Shown piece after piece: positions 1 through 7,986 of a stretch of DNA of 64,000 nt. A program made the position numbers and the translations under genes. The stretch is from Acetoanaerobium sticklandii (GTDB lineage: Bacteria > Bacillota > Clostridia > Peptostreptococcales > Filifactoraceae). The DNA lies in the NCBI RefSeq assembly GCF_000196455.1, contig NC_014614.1:389501-453500 (forward strand), read 5' to 3'. The notes below the pieces were generated by a model. It did no database searches, had not been told where the DNA came from, and worked only from the letters and a program-made list of their open reading frames with translations. The first letter of the stretch is position 1; each line of letters begins with the position of its first letter.

Positions 1-1766
1 ACAACACTATAGGAGCGGCTAGCGTGCTGATTCCTCTAGGTGGAGATTATCAGCTTACACCAGCTCAAGGTATGGCATGCAACATACCATCTCTAGATGG
101 AGATACATCTACTGCTTCAGTTATGACCTATGGCTACAACCCATATCTATCTGAGCAGAGTCCATTTCATGGAGCTTACTATGCAGTGATAGAGTCAGTG
201 AGCAAGATAGCAGCCCTAGGAGCACCAGTAGAAAAAACTAGACTATCACTCCAGGAATACTTTGAAAAGCTAGGCGAAGACAAGCGCAAATGGGGTAAGC
301 CCCTATCTGCCCTTATAGGAGCTCTAAAAGTACAAAGAGAGCTGAATCTTCCTGCTATAGGTGGCAAAGACTCTATGTCAGGTACCTACAAAGACCTAAA
401 TGTACCTCCTACCTTGATATCATTTGCAGTATCATATCAAGACAGCGAAAAAATCATATCACAGGAGCTAAAAGAAGCAGGAAACACCATAGGCTTACTT
501 TTCACTCCAGCTACAGAGGACAACCTGCTAGATATGGAAATGTACAAAGACAACCTAAATACACTAAAAGCTTTAGCCTTGGAGAATAAAATAAAATCAG
601 CCTATGCAGTTACGCATGAAGGTATATTAGCTGGACTAACTAAAATGGCATTTGGAAACAACCTAGGAGTAAATCTAAATGCAGATTTAAAAGCAGATAT
701 GCTGTTTAAACCTCTATACGGCTCATTTGTAGTAGAGCTAGCTGAGGAAGATGCAAGAGTTATGACACTAGGAAAAGTAGAAAAAACTCCAGTTCTAAAA
801 GTAGGAGCTAGTGTAGCTATAGAGCTAAAAGACCTTCAGGCTGCCTATGAAGAGCCACTTGAGTCTGTATTTGGAACCAAAAATCCAGCTCAAGAAACAG
901 TAAAAACTGTATTTGAAGCTCAGTCAAAGCTAGAGGCAAAACCTAGTAAAGCAAAAACGAGCATTGCTCAGCCAAAGGTAGTAATCCCAGTATTCCCAGG
1001 AACAAACTGCGAATACGACAGTGCCTTTGCCTTTGAAAAAGCTGGAGCAAAAGCAACCATTCAGGTCCTTAGAAACCTAACACTAAAAGATATAGATGAA
1101 TCTCTAAAGGAACTAGAAAAAACCATCAGAGAATCTCAGATTCTTATGATACCTGGAGGCTTTAGCTTAGGGGATGAACCAGATGGATCAGGTAAATTCA
1201 TAGCGGCAGTGCTTAGCTCACCTAGAATCAGCGATGCAATAGCTCAGCTACTAGAAAAAAATGATGGCTTGATACTTGGAGTTTGCAACGGCTTCCAAGC
1301 ACTTATAAAAACTGGACTTCTTCCATACGGTGAGATTAAGACACTTGATTCAGATGCACCTACACTTACTCATAACGCTATAGGAAGACATATGGCTCAG
1401 TTTATAAAAACAAAGGTAGTAGCTACAAACTCACCTTGGACTAGCCTATTAACTGAAGGAGATATCCATCAGATACCAGTATCTCATGGAGAAGGTAGAC
1501 TAATCGGAAGCGAAGCAGTAATAAAACAGCTGTATGACAACCACCAGGTAGCCTTTCAGTATGTAGATGACTCTGGAAATCCTACGATGAAGCTACCATA
1601 TAACCCAAATGGTTCTTACGGAGCAATAGAGGGCCTAGTAAGCCCATGCGGCAGAATCCTAGGCAAAATGGGACACACAGAAAGAGTTCAAAAAGGCCTC
1701 TTCAACAACTACAAAATAACTTCAAAACAACTACTATTTGAAGGCGGAACAACCTACTACAAATAA
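1..1766 (+). CDS. purL: Phosphoribosylformylglycinamidine synthase, C-terminal part (5' end outside window)
   Basis: Catalyses the ATP- and glutamine-dependent conversion of FGAR to FGAM, the fourth step of de novo purine synthesis, in the cytosol. The frame is open to base 3, so the gene begins outside the window; the GTG at 24 is an internal valine, not a start. About 585 residues remain of a family of about 1,240. The first ~300 residues belong to the second synthetase half. The last ~260 are a class I glutamine amidotransferase: VFPGTNCEYD, PGGFSLGDE, the nucleophile Cys in GVCNGFQ and the catalytic His in VSHGEG are all visible. It is therefore the large fused PurL, not the separate PurS/PurL/PurQ set of Bacillus. 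A repeat element begins three bases after the stop codon. Identification is firm. Confidence 0.96.
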   Translation, partial: NTIGAASVLIPLGGDYQLTPAQGMACNIPSLDGDTSTASVMTYGYNPYLSEQSPFHGAYYAVIESVSKIAALGAPVEKTRLSLQEYFEKLGEDKRKWGKPLSALIGALKVQRELNLPAIGGKDSMSGTYKDLNVPPTLISFAVSYQDSEKIISQELKEAGNTIGLLFTPATEDNLLDMEMYKDNLNTLKALALENKIKSAYAVTHEGILAGLTKMAFGNNLGVNLNADLKADMLFKPLYGSFVVELAEEDARVMTLGKVEKTPVLKVGASVAIELKDLQAAYEEPLESVFGTKNPAQETVKTVFEAQSKLEAKPSKAKTSIAQPKVVIPVFPGTNCEYDSAFAFEKAGAKATIQVLRNLTLKDIDESLKELEKTIRESQILMIPGGFSLGDEPDGSGKFIAAVLSSPRISDAIAQLLEKNDGLILGVCNGFQALIKTGLLPYGEIKTLDSDAPTLTHNAIGRHMAQFIKTKVVATNSPWTSLLTEGDIHQIPVSHGEGRLIGSEAVIKQLYDNHQVAFQYVDDSGNPTMKLPYNPNGSYGAIEGLVSPCGRILGKMGHTERVQKGLFNNYKITSKQLLFEGGTTYYK

Positions 1767-1768
1767 CA

Positions 1769-1900
1769 AAATCATTAGGGACGGTTCTTTTTGATTTCCT
1801 CATAAGGAATCAAAAGGGACGGTTCTTTTTGATTTTAAAAAATTTAAGAAAACAATAAAATTAAATGGGAGTGGTCAAAAAGAACCGTCCCTCGTGATTT
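1769..1900. repeat. MITE-like intergenic repeat, copy 1
   Basis: The unit gggacggttctttttga occurs at 1778-1794 and again at 1816-1832, and its reverse complement lies at 1875-1891, so the transcript can fold into a long hairpin. The outer ends read aaatcaNNaggg on both sides. The same arrangement, including the internal AT-rich part (aatttaagaaaacaataaaatt) and the gtggtcaaaaagaacc arm, recurs at 53784-53925. There is no reading frame inside it, so if mobile it depends on a transposase elsewhere. It lies immediately behind purL and may act as its terminator. The rest of the 305-base gap, 1901-2071, is AT-rich and shows no clear gene or confident promoter. Confidence 0.8.
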
Positions 1901-2071
1901 TTGGTTTGAAATTAACATAAATTACATATATAATTAAATTCATAAGACTATTGATTGAAAATTATGATAATATGGTAGAAAAGTTTCCAAAGGTTTGCAA
2001 AATCAATAGTAATAGTTTAAGCTATATATTATAACTTAATGATATTTAACTAAGTCTAAGGGAGGTCTTCT

Positions 2072-3535
2072 ATGGGATTTTTTGGTGGTAGCAAGATTAC
2101 GGATGAACATATCAGAGCATCTAGGGAAATTAAAAAAAGAAATTTAACTCAAATGATACCTAGTGAGCTTGGAGAATTTGCTCAAAACATCAATAGCTTT
2201 ATAATTGATATCAGAACTAATCTAGGTCAGTTTTATGCACTTTCACAAAAAATGTCAGAAGAATCAGAGGTACTTTCCAGTAGCCTAGAAGAAGCCAATG
2301 AAACCTTTGCTATGGTAGACAAAAGAGTTGATGATTTTGCTGAACAGATGAATCAAAGAAGTGAGAGAATATCTGAGCTTAAAGAATCTTTAGAGCAGTT
2401 TGTAGAGAGCTCAAAAGAATCTGAAACAGGAGCCAAGGAAGTAACTGATGCATTAAGCCAAATGCATGATGCAATCATACATGGAAAAGAAGATTTCCTA
2501 AAAGTTGTAAAGCTTCTAAACACTACAAAAGATACTGGACTGGATTTGGCAGGAAACATGACATCGCTAGCTGGTGAAATAAAAAATATTAATAAAATCA
2601 TAGAGGAAGTACAAAGCATAGCAAACAAAACAAATCTACTTTCACTAAACGCTTCGATAGAGGCAGCTAGAGCAGGAGAATCTGGAAGAGGTTTTGCTGT
2701 TGTTGCTCAGGAAATTGGAAAGCTTGCTATGCAGTCTCAAGAAGCCGTAGAAAAAATTGACTCTACACTGACAGATTTGGCAGCTAGAATCATAAACATA
2801 ACAGAAAATGTAACCACAGAGATGAACCATGTAGAGCAAGAAGCGAAAGTGGCTGATAACTCTATAGCATCTATGCAGATCATAGATGAGGAAGCCAAAA
2901 AAGCAGCCTCAAAAATGAAAAATCTAGAAAAAAACACCCAGATTCAGAAAAAGCTAGGAGAAAAAGTTGAACTTGTATCTGCTGATTTTATTCAGCTTAT
3001 GGAGGATGTAACTAGCCTGTCTGAAGATATGAGAGCAGGAAGTCAGAATTACTATGCAAAGTCTCAAAACATCACAGCAATGCTATTAGAAACAGAAAAA
3101 AGAACTCAGGAAATCTTTGGCTTTATCCGTTCTTATACTGAGAGTTTACCTCTTACTGATAAAATGAAAACCTGCATAGCAAATGCCAAATCAGCACTTG
3201 CAAATAAGCAGACAGATACGTCACTTTTAAAAAGAGAAAATAATAAAGTAGCAAGAGAAGAGCTAAAAAAATTGGCAAAAGCATATCCATCATTTGAAGT
3301 AATCTGTATACTAGATGCTAGTGGATTAAGCTTAGTGTCGAGCATAGATGAAGAAGACTACAAGCTTAACTTCTCTCATGCAGAGTATTTTAAATCAGCT
3401 ATTGCAGGAAATACTTATGAATCAAAGCCATACATATCTACAGATACAGGGAACTACTGCGTTGCAGTATCTCTTCCAATAAAAGAAAATGGAAATATTG
3501 TAGGTGTTATAATGGCTGACGTATCACTTGCGTAA
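2072..3535 (+). CDS. Soluble methyl-accepting-chemotaxis-type transducer with C-terminal Cache-like sensor
   Basis: A cytosolic signalling protein expected to form long helical dimers and control CheA kinase through CheW. Residues ~50-350 are heptad-rich coiled coil. The conserved hairpin tip is plain at ~190-225 (NKTNLLSLNASIEAARAGES, then GRGFAVVAQEIGKLA). No transmembrane segment or signal peptide is present. Residues ~385-487 look like a Cache/PDC-type sensor: a helical lead-in, then VICILDASGLSLVSS, HAEYFKSAI and GVIMADVSL. Such domains are usually N-terminal and extracellular, so a C-terminal cytosolic placement is unusual. Start ATG has GGGAGG upstream. No che genes are nearby, so it is probably a stand-alone transducer. 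The ligand cannot be told from sequence. Confidence 0.85.
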   Translation: MGFFGGSKITDEHIRASREIKKRNLTQMIPSELGEFAQNINSFIIDIRTNLGQFYALSQKMSEESEVLSSSLEEANETFAMVDKRVDDFAEQMNQRSERISELKESLEQFVESSKESETGAKEVTDALSQMHDAIIHGKEDFLKVVKLLNTTKDTGLDLAGNMTSLAGEIKNINKIIEEVQSIANKTNLLSLNASIEAARAGESGRGFAVVAQEIGKLAMQSQEAVEKIDSTLTDLAARIINITENVTTEMNHVEQEAKVADNSIASMQIIDEEAKKAASKMKNLEKNTQIQKKLGEKVELVSADFIQLMEDVTSLSEDMRAGSQNYYAKSQNITAMLLETEKRTQEIFGFIRSYTESLPLTDKMKTCIANAKSALANKQTDTSLLKRENNKVAREELKKLAKAYPSFEVICILDASGLSLVSSIDEEDYKLNFSHAEYFKSAIAGNTYESKPYISTDTGNYCVAVSLPIKENGNIVGVIMADVSLA

Positions 3536-3559
3536 AAATAAAATAAAAAGGAACTTTAT

Positions 3560-4648
3560 ATGAAAATAAATATAGTAGGACTCGGTCCAGGAAGTCTTGA
3601 TAACATTAGCTACAAAGTATATGAGATAGTGACAGCTTCAAATCTTCCACTTTATATTAGAACAAAAAAACACCCAGTAATAGATACTCTAGAGCAAAGA
3701 GGTATGAAGGCAGAATATCTTGATAGATTTTATGAAACTGGAGAGGTATTTGAGCAGGTATATGAAGCTATTGTAGATTACTTGATTGATGAAGTGAAAA
3801 CACAAAATGAAATCATATACGCTGTACCTGGGCATCCTTATGTAGCGGAGCAAACAGTAGCTATTCTTCATGAAAAATGCAAAGAGCAAAATATAGAAAT
3901 AGTAACTTATCCATCCATGAGCTTTATTGACGCTTTATTTGCCGCAGTAAAAAGAGACCCTTCAGATGGATTTGAGCTAAAGGATGCATTTAACATAGAT
4001 ACTCTTAGCCTAGATACTGAGCATGATTTAGTAATCACTCAGGTATATGACAACCTCATAGCCTCTGAAACAAAATTAAAGCTACTAGAAGCATATCCAG
4101 ATGAACATGAGGCATATATAGTTAAAAACGCTGGAATAACAGGCACAGAAGAAATAACAGTATGTAAAATATATGAGTTAGACCAGATGGGAATATGCTA
4201 CGATTACTTAACTAGCCTCTACATTCCAAGAGTAATTCACAAAACCTACAGCAATCTTTCTGACCTCATAAACATAGTTAGAAAGCTAAGAGGACCAGAT
4301 GGCTGCCCTTGGGATGCTAAGCAAACTCATGAATCACTTAAGGACCATATAGTTGAAGAAGCTACAGAAGTAAAAGAAGCAATAGAAAATGACGACCTAG
4401 ATAACCTAATAGAAGAGCTTGGGGACGTACTGCTTCACATAGTGTTTCACAGCGAGCTAGGCAGAGAGTCTGGCTACTTCAACCTTCTAGACATTACGGA
4501 TGGGATTTGCAAGAAGCTCACATTTAGACATCCACACGTGTTCTCAGACTTAGAAATTGATGAAAAAGACCTACCAGAAATGTGGGAAAGATTGAAGCAG
4601 ATTGAAAAAAACAACAAAAATACTGATAAACAGCGAATTAGAGGTTGA
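3560..4648 (+). CDS. mazG: YabN/MazG-type fusion: tetrapyrrole methylase-like domain plus MazG nucleotide pyrophosphohydrolase
   Basis: The N-terminal ~220 residues show the SAM-dependent tetrapyrrole methylase fold (VGLGPGSLDNIS at the start, AVPGHPYVAEQ near 90). Residues ~235-350 are a MazG domain, with RGPDGCPWDAKQTHESL, the metal-binding EEATEVKEAIE and EELGDVLLHIVFH. MazG enzymes hydrolyse NTPs to NMP and pyrophosphate and are thought to clear abnormal nucleotides. Family members usually carry two MazG halves and reach ~480 residues. This protein stops after the first one at 362 residues, and no remnant of the second half is visible downstream. It follows the transducer by 24 bases. Its stop codon overlaps the -35 box proposed for hup. 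Confidence 0.9.
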   Translation: MKINIVGLGPGSLDNISYKVYEIVTASNLPLYIRTKKHPVIDTLEQRGMKAEYLDRFYETGEVFEQVYEAIVDYLIDEVKTQNEIIYAVPGHPYVAEQTVAILHEKCKEQNIEIVTYPSMSFIDALFAAVKRDPSDGFELKDAFNIDTLSLDTEHDLVITQVYDNLIASETKLKLLEAYPDEHEAYIVKNAGITGTEEITVCKIYELDQMGICYDYLTSLYIPRVIHKTYSNLSDLINIVRKLRGPDGCPWDAKQTHESLKDHIVEEATEVKEAIENDDLDNLIEELGDVLLHIVFHSELGRESGYFNLLDITDGICKKLTFRHPHVFSDLEIDEKDLPEMWERLKQIEKNNKNTDKQRIRG

Positions 4649-4674
4649 CGAAACATAAATATTGAATATACAAT
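4645..4674 (+). promoter_or_regulatory. Candidate sigma-A promoter of hup
   Basis: TTGACG at 4645-4650 and TACAAT at 4669-4674 are separated by 18 bases and lie ~110 bases before the HU start codon. The -35 box overlaps the mazG stop. The leader that follows contains a small hairpin (agcttag/ctaagct, 4721-4739). Assigned by similarity to consensus only. Confidence 0.55.
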
Positions 4675-4782
4675 AGGAATTAGGACAAGACAATACATCC
4701 CGATGATAAACTAAATGGGAAGCTTAGTATGACTAAGCTAAAACGTAGCAAAGCTACATAATAATAAGGAGGTATATTACAA

Positions 4783-5091
4783 ATGAACAAAGCTGAATTA
4801 GTTGCAAAAATGGCTGAGAAGAGTGGCATGACTAAGAAAGATACAGAGGTAGCTTTAAACTCTTTTATGGCATCAGTTGAAGAAGCATTAGTAGCTGGAG
4901 AAAAAGTTCAACTTGTTGGATTTGGAACATTCGAGACAAGAGAAAGAGCAGCAAGAGAAGGAAGAAATCCAAGAGATCCAGAAAAGAAAATTAAAATACC
5001 TGCTTCAAAAGCTCCAGTATTCAAAGCTGGAAAAGGCTTAAAAGAAAAAGTTAACGCTACAAAAGCTGCAAAATCATCTAAAAAGAAATAA
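4783..5091 (+). CDS. hup: HU family DNA-binding protein
   Basis: A small basic nucleoid protein that binds and bends DNA as a dimer. The sequence has the full HU pattern: MNKAELVAKMAEKSG start, FGTFETRERAAREGRNPRDP arm (the RNP DNA-intercalating loop), then KIPASKAPVFKAGKGLKEKV. It is 102 residues against the usual 90. The extra ~12 C-terminal residues are a lysine/alanine tail ending SSKKK. A strong AAGGAGG ribosome binding site and its own promoter and terminator suggest high expression. The position directly before rqcP and divIC matches the usual clostridial and bacillar order. Confidence 0.97.
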   Translation: MNKAELVAKMAEKSGMTKKDTEVALNSFMASVEEALVAGEKVQLVGFGTFETRERAAREGRNPRDPEKKIKIPASKAPVFKAGKGLKEKVNATKAAKSSKKK

Positions 5092-5098
5092 AGACAAT

Positions 5099-5133
5099 AA
5101 AAGGACTACAGGGCTTTTGCCATGTAGTCTTTT
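5099..5133 (+). terminator. Terminator-like hairpin after hup
   Basis: aaaaggactaca pairs with tgtagtctttt (11 pairs, one G-U) around a ~12-base loop and runs into TTTT. It lies 8 bases after the hup stop and 19 bases before rqcP, so it may reduce rather than abolish readthrough into rqcP-divIC. Confidence 0.6.
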
Positions 5134-5151
5134 CAAATAAGGAGAACTATA

Positions 5152-5394
5152 ATGAGATTAGATAAATATCTTAAGGTATCACGTATCATAAAAAGAAGAA
5201 CAGTTGCAAAAGATGCTTCAGATGCTGGAGTAGTGTTCATAAACGGCAAAGAAGCCAAAGCCTCCACTAAAGTTAAAATAGGAGATATACTAGAGCTTCA
5301 TTTCGGAGAAAAAATTTTAAGAGTTAAAGTACTTGATTTAAAAGAACATGTAGGCAAGGACGAAGCAGCTTCCTTGTATGAGGTGATTGAGTAG
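5152..5394 (+). CDS. rqcP: RqcP, S4-domain ribosome-associated quality-control protein
   Basis: An 80-residue S4 RNA-binding protein (MRLDKYLKVSRIIKRRTVAK, then VFINGKEAKASTKVKIGDIL) that matches the former YabO family. Established work in Bacillus shows that RqcP works with RqcH on stalled 50S subunits during alanine tailing of nascent chains. Length and gene order (between hup and divIC) both fit. Its stop TAG overlaps the GTG start of the next gene by one base, so the two are probably translationally coupled. Confidence 0.93.
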   Translation: MRLDKYLKVSRIIKRRTVAKDASDAGVVFINGKEAKASTKVKIGDILELHFGEKILRVKVLDLKEHVGKDEAASLYEVIE

Positions 5395-5774
5395 TGAAAG
5401 GCAAAAATCAGGATGAAACAAAATCAAGTAAAGTTGTAGAGCTGGATTTTAAGAGCGATAAATCTAAAAAAACTAAAAAAAAGCTTGATAGCTTTGATGT
5501 TGCATCGGCAGTAGTCATAGGACTATTAATTTGGGCAGGGATATCTTTGTCATTTACATTTATAGAGCAACAAATGGAAATCTCTGTCCTAAAGGAAAGA
5601 AAACTGGCATTAGAAACTCAGATAAAGCAAGAAGAAAAAGAACTTAAAAAAACAAAAAAAATACTTAATCAGATGGATACCTTAGAGTTCATAGAAAAAC
5701 AAGCTAGAGAAAAACTTGGAATGATAAAACCGGGTGAAACCGTATATATAGATTTGACAAAAAAGAAAAACTAA
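5394..5774 (+). CDS. divIC: Septum formation initiator DivIC/FtsB-type protein
   Basis: A bitopic division protein: a basic cytosolic N-terminus of ~35 residues, one membrane helix (~36-58, VASAVVIGLLIWAGISLSF), then an extracytoplasmic coiled coil (MEISVLKERKLALETQIKQE) and the short conserved tail EKQAREKLGMIKPGETVY. These proteins join FtsL and DivIB/FtsQ to activate septal peptidoglycan synthesis. The length of 126 residues is normal. Start is GTG, overlapping the rqcP stop in TAGTG. The family is clear; the choice of DivIC over FtsL rests on gene order and the KxGEIVY-like tail. Confidence 0.9.
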   Translation: MKGKNQDETKSSKVVELDFKSDKSKKTKKKLDSFDVASAVVIGLLIWAGISLSFTFIEQQMEISVLKERKLALETQIKQEEKELKKTKKILNQMDTLEFIEKQAREKLGMIKPGETVYIDLTKKKN

Positions 5775-5786
5775 GGGGTGAAATAA

Positions 5787-6701
5787 ATGAAACTAGCATC
5801 GATAGATATTGGGACAAACTCTATGAGGCTACTTATTACCGATTATGAAAATGGATTTTCTAAAAGAAAAAAATATACAAATATAACCAGAATAGGTAGA
5901 GGGGTAGATGAATTTGGATATATATCCAAAGAAGCCATAGACCGTAACATACATGCACTCAAAGAATTTGTTGAAATAGCCAAACACGAAGATTGCGAGG
6001 AAATATATGTCATGGGAACATCAGCTCTGAGAGATAGTAAAAACAAAGAGGAATTCATAGAAAGAGCAAAAAACGAAGCTGGAGTAAATGTAGACATTAT
6101 ATCTGGAAATGATGAGGCATCACTTGGATTTTATGGAGTAACAGCTGACCTAAAAGAAGAAGGCCAAGTTCTTATCCTAGATATAGGAGGAGGCTCAACA
6201 GAGTTTATCCTAGGGGATAAAACAGGAGGAATAGTTTTTAGTAAAAGTGAAAACATCGGCTCAGTAAGACTTACAGAAAAATTCATAAAATCAGACCCAG
6301 TAGATGAAATCGAGCTAGAAAACATGGATGCCTATATCAAGGCAGTAACAGAAAACACCATATCAATCCTCAAAACCTACCCTATTACAAAGCTCATAGG
6401 TATCGGTGGAACTGCTACTACTATATCTGCTATGGTACAGCAACTAGATGTCTACGATATGGAAAAAGTTCATCAAAGCCTAGTAATGTATGAAGAGGTA
6501 GAAGCTATATTCAAAGACCTAAAATACAAAACATTAGATGAAAGGCGGATGATAAAAGGCCTACAGCCTCAAAGAGCGGACGTAATAACAGCAGGAGTAA
6601 ACATCCTAAAAAACCTCATGTCCTACCTAGAAATGAAAGACATACTTATAAGCGAATACGACAACCTAGAAGGCCTAGTCTACACAAAAAACAAAAACTA
6701 A
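5787..6701 (+). CDS. Ppx/GppA family phosphatase (exopolyphosphatase or pppGpp phosphohydrolase)
   Basis: An ASKHA-fold phosphatase: phosphate loop 1 IDIGTNSMRLLI at ~5-16, loop 2 ILDIGGGSTEFIL at ~130, and GIGGTATTISAM at ~205. Enzymes of this family release phosphate from the ends of polyphosphate chains or convert pppGpp to ppGpp. At 304 residues it has only the two ASKHA lobes and lacks the C-terminal HD-like domain of E. coli Ppx. It follows divIC by 12 bases with a GGGGTG ribosome binding site, so it probably belongs to the same transcript. Substrate preference cannot be read from the sequence. Confidence 0.9.
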   Translation: MKLASIDIGTNSMRLLITDYENGFSKRKKYTNITRIGRGVDEFGYISKEAIDRNIHALKEFVEIAKHEDCEEIYVMGTSALRDSKNKEEFIERAKNEAGVNVDIISGNDEASLGFYGVTADLKEEGQVLILDIGGGSTEFILGDKTGGIVFSKSENIGSVRLTEKFIKSDPVDEIELENMDAYIKAVTENTISILKTYPITKLIGIGGTATTISAMVQQLDVYDMEKVHQSLVMYEEVEAIFKDLKYKTLDERRMIKGLQPQRADVITAGVNILKNLMSYLEMKDILISEYDNLEGLVYTKNKN

Positions 6702-6710
6702 ATCAAAATG

Positions 6711-6768
6711 AAATCAAAAGGGACGGTTCTTAGTGATTTAAATCACTAAGAACCGTCCCTTTTGATTT
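6711..6768. repeat. Perfect 58-bp palindrome related to the MITE-like repeat
   Basis: Bases 6711-6739 are followed directly by their exact reverse complement at 6740-6768. Each arm contains the gggacggttct core seen at 1778 and 53793, but with tagtgattt in place of tttttgattt. It sits between two convergent genes (Ppx ends 6701; the minus-strand gene ends 6804), a position where it could terminate both transcripts. It looks like a minimal form of the same repeat family. Confidence 0.85.
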
Positions 6769-6803
6769 TCGAAAATGGTTACCCATCGGCAACAATTTTT
6801 AGT

Positions 6804-7643
6804 TTATCTAGCATCTTTAATAGTATCTCGTAGTCTTCCGTCATAATCAAAGCTATGAATTTCAGACGGTCTATTTCTTTCTCTATCATCATATAAATTG
6901 ATAATAACATCAGAATCTTTAAATTTTCTTTCAGCTTCTTCTCCGATGTCTTCTATAAAACTATCAAATGCTCTAGCAACACTATCAGTTTTTAAAGTAG
7001 ATAATATTGAAGAAGTTATTTCGATGTCTGGGTACATATTAATTTCAACATCGCCTCTGTATTCATCAACCTCATAAGTGAAACCGATATCTCTAATAGT
7101 TGAATCAACATAGAATTCTTCAAAATCTCTATCATCATTCAAAATATCTTCTAAATCTTGTAAATCTCTTGTTGAAAGATCGCCACTACTAGAAGAACTG
7201 CTGCTCTTTAATTTATCAACTTCTGCTTCTAGCTTGGTTTTATCTGCTTTTAGGGTAGTAATTTCAGATTCTTTAGCTTGTAGCTGAGTATTTAGAGCTG
7301 CTAGTTGCTGTTGGTATAAAGCAACTTCTCCACTAGCTGTACCACCCTTTGGAGTTACTGATAATGAAGCGGCTTGTCCTGTCGCTGCTGGAGTCCACTG
7401 AACATTGGCTATTCCTAAATTTTGAAGTGTAGATATCGGTACATAAACTCTGCTGTTTGCTATAAATGGTTTAAGAGCCGTATCAGAAATAAATTGCTCT
7501 GTTCCGTTTACCACTAATTTAAAAGTATCATAATATGCATCTTGCTTAATAGGGGTAGCAGCATAAGCTATGGTTCCTGCTAGCATAGTAGTAAGCATAG
7601 TACCAATTATTGCTATTTTTTTCTTTGAACTAAATAACTTCAC
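6804..7643 (-). CDS. Secreted protein with copper-amine-oxidase-like N-terminal domain
   Basis: The only minus-strand gene. The chosen start is the GTG at 7643, because AAGGAGGAG lies 7 bases before it; the longer frame from 7670 would place that ribosome binding site inside the gene. A signal peptide (IAIIGTMLTTMLAGTIAYAA) is followed by a copper-amine-oxidase N1-like segment (FKLVVNGTEQF, ANSRVYVPISTLQNLG). Next come a coiled coil (LNTQLQAKESEITTLKADKT), a serine linker and an acidic C-terminal domain of ~110 residues that I do not recognise. No copper ligands or amine oxidase catalytic parts are present, so it is a surface binding module, not an enzyme. The 21908 protein shares this domain order. 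It probably belongs to the S-layer-associated set. Confidence 0.75.
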   Translation of the reverse strand: MKLFSSKKKIAIIGTMLTTMLAGTIAYAATPIKQDAYYDTFKLVVNGTEQFISDTALKPFIANSRVYVPISTLQNLGIANVQWTPAATGQAASLSVTPKGGTASGEVALYQQQLAALNTQLQAKESEITTLKADKTKLEAEVDKLKSSSSSSSGDLSTRDLQDLEDILNDDRDFEEFYVDSTIRDIGFTYEVDEYRGDVEINMYPDIEITSSILSTLKTDSVARAFDSFIEDIGEEAERKFKDSDVIINLYDDRERNRPSEIHSFDYDGRLRDTIKDAR

Positions 7644-7986
7644 AAAAAACTCCTCCTTTATAATTGTCACTAATTGAATTATAACCTTTATAAATTACAA
7701 CACAATTACAGAATATTTACAACCCTGTAGCACTTGTATAGAGAAAAATTAAAAAAATATTACAATTATATATCTATTCAATACAAAAACTAAAATCATA
7801 CAGTATAATAGACGATATATAAAAAGATTGTAGTGTTAATTCTTTATAGTCAATATAACTTTATTAATCTAATGAACTTATGACTATTCTACATCTAACA
7901 AAATAATGAAAATTAAATAAGGATGGTTACTTAGAAATAAACTAGAAAATAAATTTGCAAAAAGAAAGGGATGGGCACCAAAAATC
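7644..7986. promoter_or_regulatory. Divergent intergenic region between the 6804-7643 gene and the giant IPT/TIG gene
   Basis: 343 bases, strongly AT-rich, that must hold promoters firing in both directions. The minus-strand gene's AAGGAGGAG lies at 7651-7659. Upstream of the plus-strand gene GAAAGGGATGG lies ~12 bases before ATG. I see several TATAAT-like words but no -35/-10 pair good enough to name, and no reading frame or RNA gene. Confidence 0.4.

Noticed and set aside
24..26. GTG as the start of the first gene
   Set aside because: The frame is open upstream to base 3 and the sequence is the interior of PurL; the real start lies outside the window.
1951..1971. TTGATT and GATAAT before the chemotaxis transducer gene
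   Set aside because: Spacing of 9 bases does not fit a sigma-A promoter.
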